Origin: Linnemannia hyalina
Lineage: Eukaryota > Mortierellomycota > Mortierellomycetes > Mortierellales > Mortierellaceae
Length of the DNA stretch: 64,000 nt
Direction: 5' to 3'
NCBI GenBank assembly: GCA_019671135.1
Contig: JAHRHY010000002.1
Span: 620,001-684,000, forward strand
A model generated the notes under the pieces. That model worked only from the letters and a program-made list of their open reading frames with translations. It was not told the origin of the DNA and did no database searches. Made by a program: the position numbers and the translations under genes. This document shows positions 1 through 11,800 of this stretch, piece after piece. Numbering within the stretch: position 1 is the stretch's first letter; each line of letters begins with the position of its first letter.

Positions 1-672
1 AGTCTATAACCATTGCAAATCAAGGAGGAAGGGGGAGGTTCAAGATAAAGGATAGCCTTGCAAAAACGGGTTCAATTTCCCTTTTGGCGGGATCCCAGGT
101 TCTTCCTTTTGGACCTGTTGGTTTATTGCAACCATTGCGAAAAATTGCCAGGGGAAGGAGGAAGGAAGTAGGATGAAGAAGGAAGAACGACAACAGAGAG
201 GAATATCTTTCAAAGATGGTAGATAGAGTGAATGAATGAGAGTGAGCCTAGGAACCAATTTATTGCGTTTTTGGTTTTTTAATAGACTGGTAGGAGAGAG
301 CAATACAGAGAGAAAGTCAGAAAAAAACTATGTGAACTATTAGCAGCAAAGACAAAAGAGAGTATTAAGGAAGGATGGATGGAGGGTTGAAACGAAGGAG
401 AATGTATGTATGTATGTACAATGTGGAAGGGAAAGGGGAAGCGAGGAAGGAGGAGGGGGTGTAGAGAATAGAGATACAGAAGAGAGTAGCAAATTCGAAA
501 CAGAACGAAACAAAAAATGAAAGAGAAAACAAACGCGAGAAATAACATGCTTTTTTGATTGTGGCAACAGAGGTAAAAAGAACTGAACGCAAGGAAAAGA
601 AAAGTCAAGAAGCAACCAATGAACAGAAGAAAGTCGTTGAGGGTTGGTGAACCCATTGATGTTTGTGATCAA
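1..672. other. Intergenic, downstream of zinc-finger gene
   Basis: No gene is visible. The stretch lies 3' of the minus-strand zinc-finger gene and its right part is probably 3' UTR. The + strand is purine-rich with a short ATGT repeat near 403-418. Open frames on the minus strand are runs of Leu/Phe/Ser from pyrimidine-rich sequence and have no domain character. Confidence 0.6.
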
Positions 673-2608
673 TCAGTCGAGATCCATGGCCGTTGAAAGA
701 AGTGAAAAGCCCTTGTCGTCGGTAGCACGAGGTGATCGGCGACCATGGTCCAATCCAGGAGTAGGCTGCGAGAACTCGCTCTTGATCACTGCCCGCACTG
801 ATGATGAAGAAGACGCAGTCGCCGACAACGATGGCGCCACCTCATCCATGCCCATATCACGACCCTGTGCCCACAGCTCACCAAATGCCTCCAGTGCGTG
901 GATCTCGTCCTCAGAGACATCAACACCCTCATACTTGGCATGGTGGACCTGGATCGAATGGTCAACCACCTTCTTGGTCTTGTAGATCGGTGCCTCTAGA
1001 TCTGCCAGGGACAACCGGCGACTCTTGGGTGCGTAGGGCTCGCGGCTGTGACGATGACCAAAGCTGCCGCTGTGTGTTCTGTATCCCGAAGTAATCGATG
1101 GAAGGCGAGTCGAGTGGCTAAGGGGCCCCTCCGGTGTTCTCAGAGGTGGTAAAGTGATGTTGTCCATAGAATCGACCATGCCGCCCCATGATGGCTGGTG
1201 CCGTCTGGACCACTGTGACATAGAAGACCCCACGTCGTCCGAGTCCTCGTCGTCTTCAGAGTGAGACGAACGCTCAGGGGACAAGGGATGTCTAGGGCGA
1301 CGGTAATCCGAAGAGTCCATTGTGTAATCAAAGGGGTATCGGCTCAATGGCGGAAGGTTGGCATCGAGACTTCCACGGCGGCCAAAGTGACCCAGTCCAT
1401 GGTCCGCGCTTGACTTGTGATGGAGCTTGGACGCATACCACGACATCGAGGTGCTTGAGGAGGAAGAACCCACGGACCCTTTGCGCTGGGATACTGTGGC
1501 GACCTTGGCCTTCTTGCGGCCCTTGCCATTATCTTTGCTTTGGGTCTTGATCGAGCTAGAGGTGAAGGCGCCCGATAAGGGAGAGGAAGGCGTGGAAGAA
1601 ACATCCTCCTTAACAGCCGCAGTGATGTTATGGTCGTCATTCGATTCTGACAAATTGAGTTTGAGGAGAGGCATCGAGTGGATACGGTTCTTGCGGGCCG
1701 CAACTTGGGCCTCTGAGCCAGAGGCGGAAGAAATGGAGCTTCGCTTGGTCTTGGGCATCTTTGTGGCTGGTCGAGTGTCATTACAGCTTCCGCCACTGGC
1801 CGCTGCTGCTGCTATTGCGAGTGCTGGTTCCAACGGACCGGCATCACTCTTGCGGCGACCCTCGACGGCGATCTTGGAGGCGATTCCGGCGGAGGACTCA
1901 CGGCGAGCGCCCTTGGTGTGTGTTTGAGTATGCTGGACCATGTTGTCGAAACGACTGAACATTCTTTTGCAACCATCCACAACACATTGGAATGGTTTTT
2001 CGCCGGTGTGTTTTCTATGTAGAATTGGCAGGCCCAATTGTGATCCAAAACAAAGAGAGAGAAGAAAGAAATCGAATATGCCCAATGTTAGTATGGAAGG
2101 TGAACAGGATGCATTACGAGCATACAGTTGCACTCCTGGTGCATAGTGGACACAATAGATTTTTTGTCTGCCCGATTATGCTGGATGCAGCAAGCGCATT
2201 TGTGAACTTTTTTGGAGGGAGAACAAGAGCTGGAAAGCAAAGACAATGCGATCCAGGTCCGCAAAAAGAGGGTTTTTTAAGTAAGAGGAAGTGTGTATGT
2301 TATACGAATCGAATCCAGGCACAAAATGCAAAAGAAAAGAAAAAAGGAACGTACCGAGCGTGACGGGCGAGGTGCTCACTGCGGGTGAAGACCATGCGGC
2401 AGTCGCCAAAGCCAGAGCACTGGAAGAGCTTGCCCTTGGTGCCCCTCAGGGCAGGCGAGTCGCGATTGGAGTCGGATCGGTTAGAGGGGGCGGGGCTAGT
2501 CTGCTTGCTGCTGCTTGAGCTGCTGGAGCTGTAGTGCTCGTGGCTGATTCCATTGTCTTGATACGGGTGGTCCATTGGGTCCTGATATTTGATGGGGACA
2601 GCGGGCAT
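673..2608 (-). CDS. C2H2 zinc-finger transcription factor
   Basis: Two exons, 2608-2355 and 2014-673, join in frame to give 531 residues; the splice completes an Arg codon between the two fingers. Finger 1 (about residues 64-87) is C-x5-C-x12-H-x3-H with the recognition stretch TRSEHLARH. The linker is HTGEKPF. Finger 2 is C-x4-C-x12-H-x3-H with [10 protein letters not shown] paired finger with RSEHLARH followed by SRFDN is typical of fungal stress and carbon regulators related to Msn2, Usv1, Rgm1 and Com2. The C-terminal 400 residues are Ser-rich and disordered with basic patches ([19 protein letters not shown]) that could be nuclear localisation signals. The ATG at 2608 was chosen because it begins the frame leading into finger 1 and has purine at -3. 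The target genes cannot be read from sequence. The C-x5-C spacing in finger 1 is slightly unusual. Confidence 0.85.
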
Positions 2609-3194
2609 TATTGTGGTTGAAGGATAAGAGAGGTGTTTCCAAAGCTTGCTGCTGGGCTTGTTTGTTTGTTGGTTGCTGCCGTGTTGCTGTTGTTCCCTGA
2701 TAAAGTGAGTTCGCTTGTTATTGGAGAATAGCAGTGGACTATTGATGTAACTTAATGCAGCGGCAGGCAAGCAAACGGAGTAAATGAAGAATATCCAGGG
2801 CAGGGGGAGCAAGCAGAAAAGAAAATGAGAAGAAAAGAAAAAGAGGAGAAAAAGAAAGTAGAGCAAAACGGGCGGTCAGTTACAAAGTGTCAGGCACAAA
2901 CAGGAGGCGTGGACTGCCAAGGGATAGAAAAAATAAAACGAGAGAGTCAACGAGGAGAGGTCAAAGAGAGGGTCAATCAGAGTGAAAAAGAAGACGAAGG
3001 GGTGAACGACAGAGAGACAATGTTTCCTGCGTTCTTTTGTGTATACCTCGGTCCCTTTTTTTTGATGCTGGCAATTCTCTGTATGGTGATACAAAACAGT
3101 CGATATAAAATAAAAGGGACTGAGGAGTAAGGGTAACCGAGGTCTTTGACTCTCTTTTTTGATTGATTGTTTGTTTGGGTGAATGAGTGTAATG

Positions 3195-3220
3195 GAATGA
3201 ATGAATGAATGAATGAATGA
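3195..3220. repeat. (GAAT)n microsatellite
   Basis: About 6.5 perfect copies of GAAT in the region upstream of the zinc-finger gene. Confidence 0.9.
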
Positions 3221-4036
3221 GGAGAGAGTTGTCGTCGAGGTGGCCAAAGTGGAAGTGAATGTTGTATGAAAAGAGAGAGTAGCGAGTTTCCTTGGTTCAG
3301 ATACTTGCTCAGGTACACAGGTGCACGAAAAAAGAGCGATATGACGAGGCAGTGACACGAAAAGGACGAATAGGATGAATAGGATGGACGATGGGATGAG
3401 AAGTAAAGTTTGGACAGGGGCAGAGAGTTAGAGAGGGAGAGTGGGCAAGAGAGAGAGAAAAAGGAGTGCGAATGGTACGGTGACAATGAGAAGGACAGAG
3501 CAGGACGGAGGGGGGGATACGAAACAAACAAATGCAAGACAAGACACACGGCCATTCTTACAAAAATAGGGCCGAGTGGGGTCAGGTACGAATGATGAAG
3601 ACAGAGACGAGAATGGGGGTGAAGAGAGAAAAGAGTAAAGAGGAAAGAAAAAAAAGAAAAGAAACGAAAAGAAAACAAATCTGTGCCTGAATCGAATTGG
3701 CGACAGAGTGAAGTGAGATTCTGTTTGGGCGATGGATGTGATGATAAACGAGGGAGACGAACCACGGACTTCAAACACGACTGATCCCTCTCTTCCCAAC
3801 CTAACAAGAGGGCCAGGCTTTGGTGGTCTCAGCGATGCGATGGTGTCCCCTCGTCTCATCAGTACATACGACAGGGCCATCAGTGAGCGATAGATAGATA
3901 CCTGCGGTTGTTACATTTTCAAGCTCTTTTTTACAGTACATACACAGAAAAGAGATCCAAGGGGACACCAGGGGCAGAAAAGACGAGGAGGAGGAAGTGG
4001 ACGAAGGGGGTAGAGAGAAAGAGAGAGAGAGACAGA

Positions 4037-4068
<32 letters not shown>
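4037..4068. repeat. (ACAG)8 microsatellite
   Basis: Eight perfect copies of ACAG following a GA-rich run. Confidence 0.95.
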
Positions 4069-4069
<1 letters not shown>

Positions 4070-4100
4070 GACAAACAGAGAGAGTGAGTGGACAGGCCAG

Positions 4101-4142
4101 GGCAAAGGGCAAAGGGCAAAGGGCAAAAGGCAAAGGGTAAAA
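4101..4142. repeat. Heptamer minisatellite GGCAAAG x6
   Basis: Six tandem 7-base units: three exact GGCAAAG, one GGCAAAA, one GGCAAAG, then a diverged GGTAAAA. The 7-base period produces the apparent repeated peptide seen in all three minus frames. Confidence 0.9.
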
Positions 4143-4245
4143 AGACAAATAAAAGGTACACTCACATACCCAACACATAGAGGACACAATGGACAAAGAG
4201 AGGACGTTTATCCATTAAACAATAAATGGCCTTGGCTACTGTCCA

Positions 4246-4276
4246 CACAAACACAAACACAAACACAAACACAAAC
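4246..4276. repeat. (CACAAA)5 microsatellite
   Basis: Five perfect copies of CACAAA. Confidence 0.9.
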
Positions 4277-6491
4277 AAAAATCAACAATACACATACCAC
4301 ACGCGCATAAGCATACCCGGACACACAAGGGCAGATCAGGAGGTGAAGGATTGGCATTAACCATCATCAACTATCATCGTCATCATCTGCAGCACCATCT
4401 GCAGCTATATCTTCACCCACTACCACCACGGTGACCTGCTCAACAGACAACTATGAAAACGTGGTGAGGGAACGTAGGAGCATTGTATGCAAGAAGGACA
4501 TGGACAAGATAGGGCAAGAGAGGATAGAATAAGAATTACACTAATAAAATAAAAGGTACCGGTTCAATGGATACAGGAAGATCGGCCTTTGATATTTCGA
4601 AGCAGCTAACAATTTCCCCCAATTTGGTGCTTCTTTCTCCACAAAAAGCTCATAATTCACATCACCACCCTTGCAATTGGGAAACTGTTGAGTAAAACAA
4701 CAACACATGGATATATGTGTGGTATTTTGTACGTTGAGTGTGGAGAGTGAATACCGAGTTGACCCAGAAAATGCTTTCCTACGATAAAAAAAGGAGGAAG
4801 AGTGGGAAAAACTGGGGGAAAGGGGAAAAGGGTACCATACGAATATATTGTACGCCTGTGTTTTCTGTCACGACTGAACACTTTCAAGCGTATGTTTCTG
4901 AGTGGTTTTTATGGTTGTGCGTCTTTGTGTTTTGGGCATTGCATTTTTTTCTTTCAATGCGTAAAGAGTCGAGGGACGCTTGTTGATTTTTTTATGGTTA
5001 TGTCTTTCAATGACGAAGCATGAAAAGAATTGGGCGCAAGACAAACATGTAGCAAATGAACATGGACACTTTCGCATTTTTACTCCATAGACATTGTTGA
5101 TACCCCTTCTCTTCTTGCCTGTCGGCGAATTGATCATGCCATAACGGAACAAAAAAAGGGCAGTACAAAAGAGAAGAAAAAAGGGGGAAAGGAAGAGAAA
5201 GTGGGAGGGAGGGAAGCAGACGCAATGCAGGGGCTGTAAGGTCCAGGAGGATTGAACTTACCATAGGTTGTTGGTTTTGAGGGCCAGAAGGGCGATGGAC
5301 CGTTTGAAAATAAAAAGAGATTTGGAAAGGCTGTGGTTGTATTATCGGAGAGAGGGTTAGAATAGGCCAGTAGAAGCAATTGAGAGACTGATCGTGGCGA
5401 AGGAGTGTGCGGTGTATGAGGGTGATGATGCTGTGGATGATGATGAAGCGGGAGGGTGTTGTAAGTGGAGGAAGAGGGCGAAAAAAAGGGAGGGAAAGTG
5501 GGGTACAATGCCAATAATGGATCTGGATGACAGGGCGGGAAGGGAAAATAAAAAAAAAGGGCGAAGAAGGAAGGGAAGGGAGGAAGGGGAGGGATGGACG
5601 AAAAGAGAGAGAGAAAGGGGGGAGGGGAAGTGTGGAGAAAGAGAGGAAAAAGGTGAACACAAAAGAAGAGAAAGGTGGTGCGGCTGGATGGTAAGAGGAC
5701 AATGAGGAAGATAAAAAAAGGAGCACACTACACAGGAGGAAAGACAAACACTCTGTAATGCAGCTCTTTTCCTTTTTTCGTTCTTTGCAGGACAAAAAAA
5801 AAGTAGAACGGGAGAACAGCAGGCACAGGTTGCGAAAGAGAAGCGAATGAGAGCGAGGCAGGCGAGAACCAGGTGGTAGGCCGGAATAGTAGAAAGAAGA
5901 GAAAAAAAGGAACAAAAAAAAAGAGAGACAAGACAAGAAAAAATAAAAAAGTGTCAGTGCCAATATGTGGCACCAGGGGGGTGTTTAAGGCCTTGGTGGA
6001 TGAGGGAAGGCGGCAGGATCGAACAGGGTAGAGGAAAGGGGAGTAGAAGGAAGAGATAGGGAACAAAAAAAAGAGAGAGCGGTTTAGAAGGAAGAGATCA
6101 AGAAGGTGCAGATGCAACACAACACTTGCTAGTCTTTACGCGCTAAAGAGAGACGACTTGGCACCTTTTAACAAAAGGGCAATGTGTAAATGCTGATTGA
6201 TATGGGCAAAGGAAAAAGAAAGCAGCGCTGCATCATCATTCATCACTTGACCAATTGGGCAGCCAAGTTCAGGTTACTTTTCCTTCCCAATCGACCTCTT
6301 CTCCTTCCTCCTCTTCTTGCCATCGCTTCTGTCCTCGCCAAACAAACCAGGCGACAATGAAATCCGCAACCACATCATACACATTCAAAAAATGTGAGAC
6401 CTTTTCGGACCGACTCAGATTCACAGTCACGACCGTGTCTTATGATGAGCCTGCCCTGAATGCAACGAACGATGAAGAAGAAATGCACGCT

Positions 6492-7899
6492 TTATTTGGG
6501 AACAACCACAATAGCATCGTCCTGTCCTTTGAAAAAGTCGCCCGTCTTGCGGCTATATTGCTTAGTATTCACAGGGACCACCTTGGACCCGTTGAACCGC
6601 CCCAATCCAAATTCCTCAGGAACATCGTCCATCTCCTAATAAGTTACACACACAAGTTGCCATACAATAAGTTAATACGTGCCTCGCCGGTCATCAAGTG
6701 CCAAAGTAAATCAAAGGTATCTTTGGTTACCTCTTTAATGAGCTGGATCGTCTTTTCAATGGTATCTTCCACGTTGGCAAAGATCGCTCCCAACAAGTTC
6801 TCGTCAGCCACTGATTGTCTGTAGACCAAGATCTCTTTCGCATCTAATAAAATAACAAGCGACCGGATAATGCCTTGATCAGTTATACAAACTCTGGAAA
6901 CAAAGACCTTGAAAAAGCACAAAGTCATCCAATGCTGTCATAGTCCCAGTACGCTTACCATAGTTATTGGTGACTGTTGTTGCACTAGAAGAGGACGTAG
7001 CAGTAGTAGGTGTAGGAGCGCTGGAGACGCCAGTCCGAGGGACAAGAGTAGAGGCTGGCAACTTGGGGTTGGACAGTGTGAATGCCTCCTGGTTTAGCTT
7101 GGGGTCATCGGTGGATCCTTCGGGCAATGACCACAACTTGGAGAGTTCGGGTTGAGCGAGGTATGCAGGGACAAACGTTGGTTTGTTGTCCTCCTCGATG
7201 GTTGACTGATCCAGATCCTTGCCAAAGAGTGCGCAGATATCAGGCTTCTTGGCGAGATTTCCAGGTGTTTCGCCTTTGATGTTTTGTACTGTCTTGCTTG
7301 CTCCACGCATCAAAAGCGCTCTGACGACAGGCTCGTGTCCACGGTGAGATGCCCAATGCAGCGCTGTCCTAGAAAGGGGGTGGAAGGTGGGAAAATGGAT
7401 GGACTCTGTCAATTTTGCTGTGTTCTGCTTCCCGCCCAAATCCCCTGAGTTGTCTTTCCAAACTAGCTCGACTTTGCTTTGATATGAATCGGGAGCCAAG
7501 GGACTCGTACCATCCGTTCATGGTGTTCTGTGCATTGATGTTGACCCCGCTTTGGCAATAGTGCAGCACGGCCTTGAGGTTGCCGATGGCGGCCATCTCG
7601 TGCAGATCGTTGATTCTATTTGATGAGTCATCAGATCACGGAATGGCGTGAGTTTGAAGTTGAATGTGTTCCATGCGAGTGTTGATGCCAATGTCGGACG
7701 GTGGGTGGTGAAGAGTGTCTGTTCCTGCTTGGCTGTCTACCTTGAGTCGACTTCCATGGTTCCTTCCTGAGGTGTCTTGTCCTTTGAGTTGCGAGAGGGA
7801 GAAAAAAAAAAAAAAAGTGTTCCTGGCTCACCGACGTTCTGTTCGTTTTCTCTGTACTCCGCAGGCAAGGGCTTGCGCACAAGCCACTCCCTCCACCAT
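6492..7899 (-). CDS. ANKRD40: ANKRD40-like ankyrin-repeat protein
   Basis: Five exons (7899-7832, 7615-7511, 7368-6959, 6843-6731, 6635-6492) keep one frame and encode 279 residues. Ankyrin repeats start with INDLHEMAAIGNLKAV and continue across the splice as MNGWTALHWASHRGHEPVV and GETPGNLAKK. The following FVPAYLAQPEL matches the conserved F-V-P-x-Y-L-A-x-P element after the ankyrin repeats of animal ANKRD40, which decided the name. An S/T-rich linker leads to a C-terminal block, AKEILVYRQSVADENLLGAI, ending in IVVVPK. ANKRD40 function is poorly known, so none is asserted. The first exon is the weakest part: ATG 7899 and the donor at 7831 satisfy phase but carry little recognisable homology. 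The longer + strand frame over the same DNA is a shadow. Confidence 0.75.
7802..7816. repeat. A15 homopolymer in intron 1 of the ANKRD40-like gene
   Basis: Fifteen consecutive A on the + strand, which on the transcribed strand is a pyrimidine tract just inside the first intron. Confidence 0.9.
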
Positions 7900-8802
7900 C
7901 CATTTCAAAGACCACAAGATAACCCGTGATCGTCATGCAGCTGTCCGATTTGCCGCCTCGTTTGTTCGTGTGCGCCCGTTGGTTCACCTGGCTCGTTCTG
8001 CTAGCCCTGTTATTCCATGACATGACGGGGACTCGACTGAGTGGACTTGATTCGCAACCCTTCCCTCCCTTTCGAATCGATCATTGTTTGTTAGACAGTA
8101 CGATACAGATGCCTGTCTTTATTTGTTTGCCGCGGTTGGTCATCATCTCTCTCTCTTCCTACCCCCTTTTTTCTTTTTCTTTTTCTTTCGCTTCCTCTTT
8201 TTTCTTCTCTTCTTCTTCTATCTCTTCCTTTTTCTTACTTTGCCTACTTCTTCCTCCTCCTCCTCCCTTCCTACTCCCCCTTTCACTCTTTTCACCACTT
8301 CCCTCCCTGCTGTACCTGGCTCCTCTCCTCTTCTTTCCGTTCCTCCTCTCCCTTTCCCTTTCCTTCTCTGTCTCTCTCTTTACTCCTCACCTCTACTCAA
8401 TTCTTCCCACCCTTCTTCCTTTCTACGAGCTACACCTTCTCGCAACCACTTTCCTACTCAATTGGAATCCTCCCTCATACTGCAACAACCTTTTGCAACC
8501 TCGATCCGGTTCACTGCCTTCTGCTTCTGCCCGCCACTTGTCGCACCGTCCTAATTGACCACACAGTAAAAAAGGCGAAAAAGGCTCCTTCCTCTCAGCC
8601 TCGTCCCCCTCAACTTCTACCTACCCTTCCTTCCTTTCTTCCATTCATTTCTTTCTTCCTTTGTCCACTTCCATCCCATTCTCCTCTTTCACTCTCTCTC
8701 TCTCTCTCTCAATTCTTCCTCCTCAACCAACTGAACCACACCTACAGCCAGATACGCAGACACGCCCCCGCTTCCCTAAACTAAAGTTCGTTTTCTTCAG
8801 CC
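7900..8802. promoter_or_regulatory. Divergent promoter, ANKRD40-like and RSPRY1-like
   Basis: A 903-bp gap between two start codons reading away from each other. From about 8150 to 8720 the + strand is almost entirely pyrimidine (TTC, CT and CCT runs), the pattern expected of a CT-rich core promoter and leader for the + strand gene. No gene is seen in it; its + strand frames are Leu/Ser/Phe/Pro runs. Confidence 0.55.
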
Positions 8803-11800
8803 ATGAACAGGATGGCTGCCAGACTACTGGAAAGAGTCTTTGTCAAGGTCCACATCCGATCAGCCTGGAACAAGCTACACAACATGACGGAGCAAGGCGA
8901 GTTATCGTCTGCGCTCGAGTCCCTGATCCACCTGACGGCCACAGGTACGCTCGCCCTAACTCCATTCTCCCCTCATAGTTACAGCCCTCCCTCCATTTTT
9001 ATACAAACGAGACATTCATAACCATGTGCCGACAGACACAATGAAGTAATAAAGTTCAACCCAGAGGCACGGACACTTCACGCTGAGCATGCACTAGCAT
9101 TAACCTCTTAGATACAAGTACATACGCAACCACAAACAGATGACCAGAATCCTCTCTCCCCTTGCTTCTGCTGACCGTTCTGCTGCTTGCTTGAATTAAA
9201 TAGATTCGTCGTATTGTGAACTCATTGGCGTGATGGTCGATATGATCTCAACAGACAGTCTTGGGATTGCCGCTCCCTTCCTCTGCCATATCATCGACAT
9301 GGCTGCCCTTCCTTCGCAACAAACAACCCGCCGCATGTCTCAGCAATTGCTCTCAAAGTGTGATCCAGGTAAGATGGACCCTGCGTATCGTAATGATGCA
9401 TGCTTATGAGAGGGCGATCTCTCTTGCGTGGTATCCCTGCTGCTTGCAGCAAGATTTAACCGACCCAACAAAACACCCGATGACACCTGATCGTCTAATC
9501 GAAATCCACTCCACACTCCCATCTATTGTTTTTGTTCGCTGTCAGACTGACCTTCCTATCCTCTCATCCTCATCTCTCTCCCTCCCTCTCATTATCACCC
9601 CCTTGCCCTTTCTTCCGGTCCCTCCTTAGGTGGATTGGCTCGCCTTCGGTCCAAAAAGAAAAACAAGACTGCAGCTGCACTAATCTGGAGTATGCTCGCC
9701 AATCGACTTGCAGGAGAGATGAGCGCAACCTTGTTCTCGGATGCAGTCTGTGAGTGTCTCCTCAACAACATCGAAAACGATCCCGACATGACCTGCAAGG
9801 TGTTTTCTATCATCGCCCTTGAGAAGTTCAGTCTCACAGGACCCTGCAAAGCCAGGATCATGCAGACACCCATCAGGAAACTCTTGCGGGATACGGCCAA
9901 CATGTCGACTTTTGGCTTGACAGACAAGGAAGAAATTGCAGGAATCCTTCAGGCAAAGTTCTGTGCCGAGTGGTCTCTTCGAAACATCTTTAGAGGTATC
10001 ACCGAGGTAAAAAGAAAAAAACGGGACTAATTGCGTGCGATGAGGGATCCTTTTGGATGGGATAAGATTTTTATCAATATGCAATGTTTAATGTCAGGTA
10101 GAAATTGACAATGCATGGTTCTTTTCTTTCTGCATTCCAGGAACCAAAGGAGGCCACCCTGGAAGGATCACAGCCGGGAGACGAGAGCCCATCTATTTCT
10201 CAGACAGAGAACGACATGTCTGTTCGGGAGTCACTTTCACCTACGGAGGGAGGGTCCAAGCGAGCGGTAGACTCTCGTCCAACCAACGTCAACGTCATCC
10301 TGAACACACTGGACGCTACCCGACACTGGAAGATTTCAGAAGACGGCCTCACCATCCGAAACGACGGATCCACGTTCGAGTCGATCAGGGCCACCAAGGG
10401 CCTTACTTGTGGCAAATGGTTCTATGAGGTGACACTCGTCACCGCTGGGATCATGCAGCTCGGCTGGGCGACCGCTCACTGTCAGTTTTCACCTGAGGAG
10501 GGCACCGGGGTTGGAGACGATCTGGTAAAACACGCAAGACTTGTATCCTATCCGGCAATGGAAAAAAAGGAAGCATGAATATATGTTGACTTACTCTGCT
10601 CTGATTGGCTGTAATATAGTTTGGGTTCGCTTATGATGGTAGCCGGAATCTCATTTGGTCTAGCGGAGAGTCTGAGCCATACGGAGAACCAGAGGCATGG
10701 CGACCTGGTGACATTCTAGGATTCTACTTGGATATCGACAACGCTGCTATGGAGTGCTTCATGAACGGCCGGGGCCTCGGAGCCATTACTCCGTTTGATA
10801 AGGATCGTTTCGCCGCCCAGGCTACCTCAGGATACTTCCCAGCCTTCTCGTTTACCTCGTTCCAACAGGCGACATTTAACTTTGGCGCCTCGGAGTTCAA
10901 GTAAGGACCATGCCATGTTGTTGTACACTTCGCGATAAACTAGGCTAATTTGGCGGCAACAAGGTTAACCTTTTCTTTTTAAACTTGCGAACATTCTCTA
11001 TCCATCTGACAGATACCCTCCAGCTCTCCCATGGCGAAATCTGAACGAACACGGAGCGATCTCTCCAGAGATGAAGCGAGCCATCATTCGACCAAGGAGC
11101 GAAAGCGTCTATGGACGACTGAAACTGGATCCCGTCACTGGTGTCCGTCTGGCCTCGATGCCCGAAGAGGACGACGATATCGACTACAGTTTACTCTGTA
11201 CCATCTGCTGTGATCATACTGCGACCGTGACTTTGCAACCTTGCGGACATGATGGACTCTGTGTCGAGTGTGCCTACTCTCTCGACATGTGGTAAGTGTA
11301 CTCCCAAATGAGTTCGGAGGCAGTGAATGATTATGGTCATTTTGTAAGTGTAGATGTTGACGTGTCTTTGTTATCTCGTACTCTTTTTAGCCCGCTTTGC
11401 CGATCCCGGATCTATCAACGCCAAATGTTCTCGGCGAGTGAAACAAAGGAAACCACAGCACCAGCAGCAAACGGATTGCTCATCTCTGGCTTGTCGAGTG
11501 ATGCAAGCGACTGTAGCAGCGCTCATACAACACTCCCAGGACTCTCAGCATCAAGCACTACCACATCTGCATGGTCCACCGAGTACTTTGGTCCATCTGG
11601 AGCAGGTCACAGTCGAGACCCGGTGTTGACTGCAAGTGGTGGAGCAACACACCAATACCAGGACACCGTAGCTGCTGCAGCTGCAGCTGCCGCCGCGACT
11701 GCTATTGGAACCATGGCCGCCTCAGCACAGAACAGCCGTAGCACGAGTACAAGTGGCGCTCCTAGCCATTCTGGATCGACAGAGTCGCTTTCTCGTCGAA

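Larger units (their letters stand above)
2609..6491. other. 3.9-kb gene-poor, purine-biased region
   Basis: No convincing gene on either strand. The + strand is strongly purine-rich over 2800-3700, 3960-4140 and 5150-6100, so minus-strand frames translate as Leu/Ser/Phe/Pro runs without domains. It contains four short tandem arrays listed separately. It lies upstream of the zinc-finger gene and downstream of the ANKRD40-like gene, so it probably holds the regulator's long promoter and leader. Confidence 0.55.

Noticed and set aside
2977..3880. Overlapping minus-strand frames of 150-276 codons upstream of the zinc-finger gene
   Set aside because: All three frames are open because the strand is almost pure pyrimidine; peptides are Ser/Phe/Leu/Pro runs.
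3195..4276. CRISPR-like tandem repeats
   Set aside because: Units are 4-7 bases and contiguous with no spacers; these are ordinary microsatellites in a eukaryotic genome.
5007..5963. 318-codon minus-strand frame rich in Leu, Phe and Ser
   Set aside because: It comes from a pyrimidine-rich tract; composition is low complexity and there is no splice structure, domain or membrane-segment pattern.
6255..6824. 189-codon plus-strand frame over the ANKRD40-like gene
   Set aside because: Antisense to two exons whose minus-strand product is coherent across four splice junctions. The plus frame shows no family.
7926..8558. 210-codon plus frame upstream of RSPRY1-like gene
   Set aside because: CT-rich promoter or leader sequence translating as Leu/Pro/Ser/Phe; the neighbouring frame looks the same.
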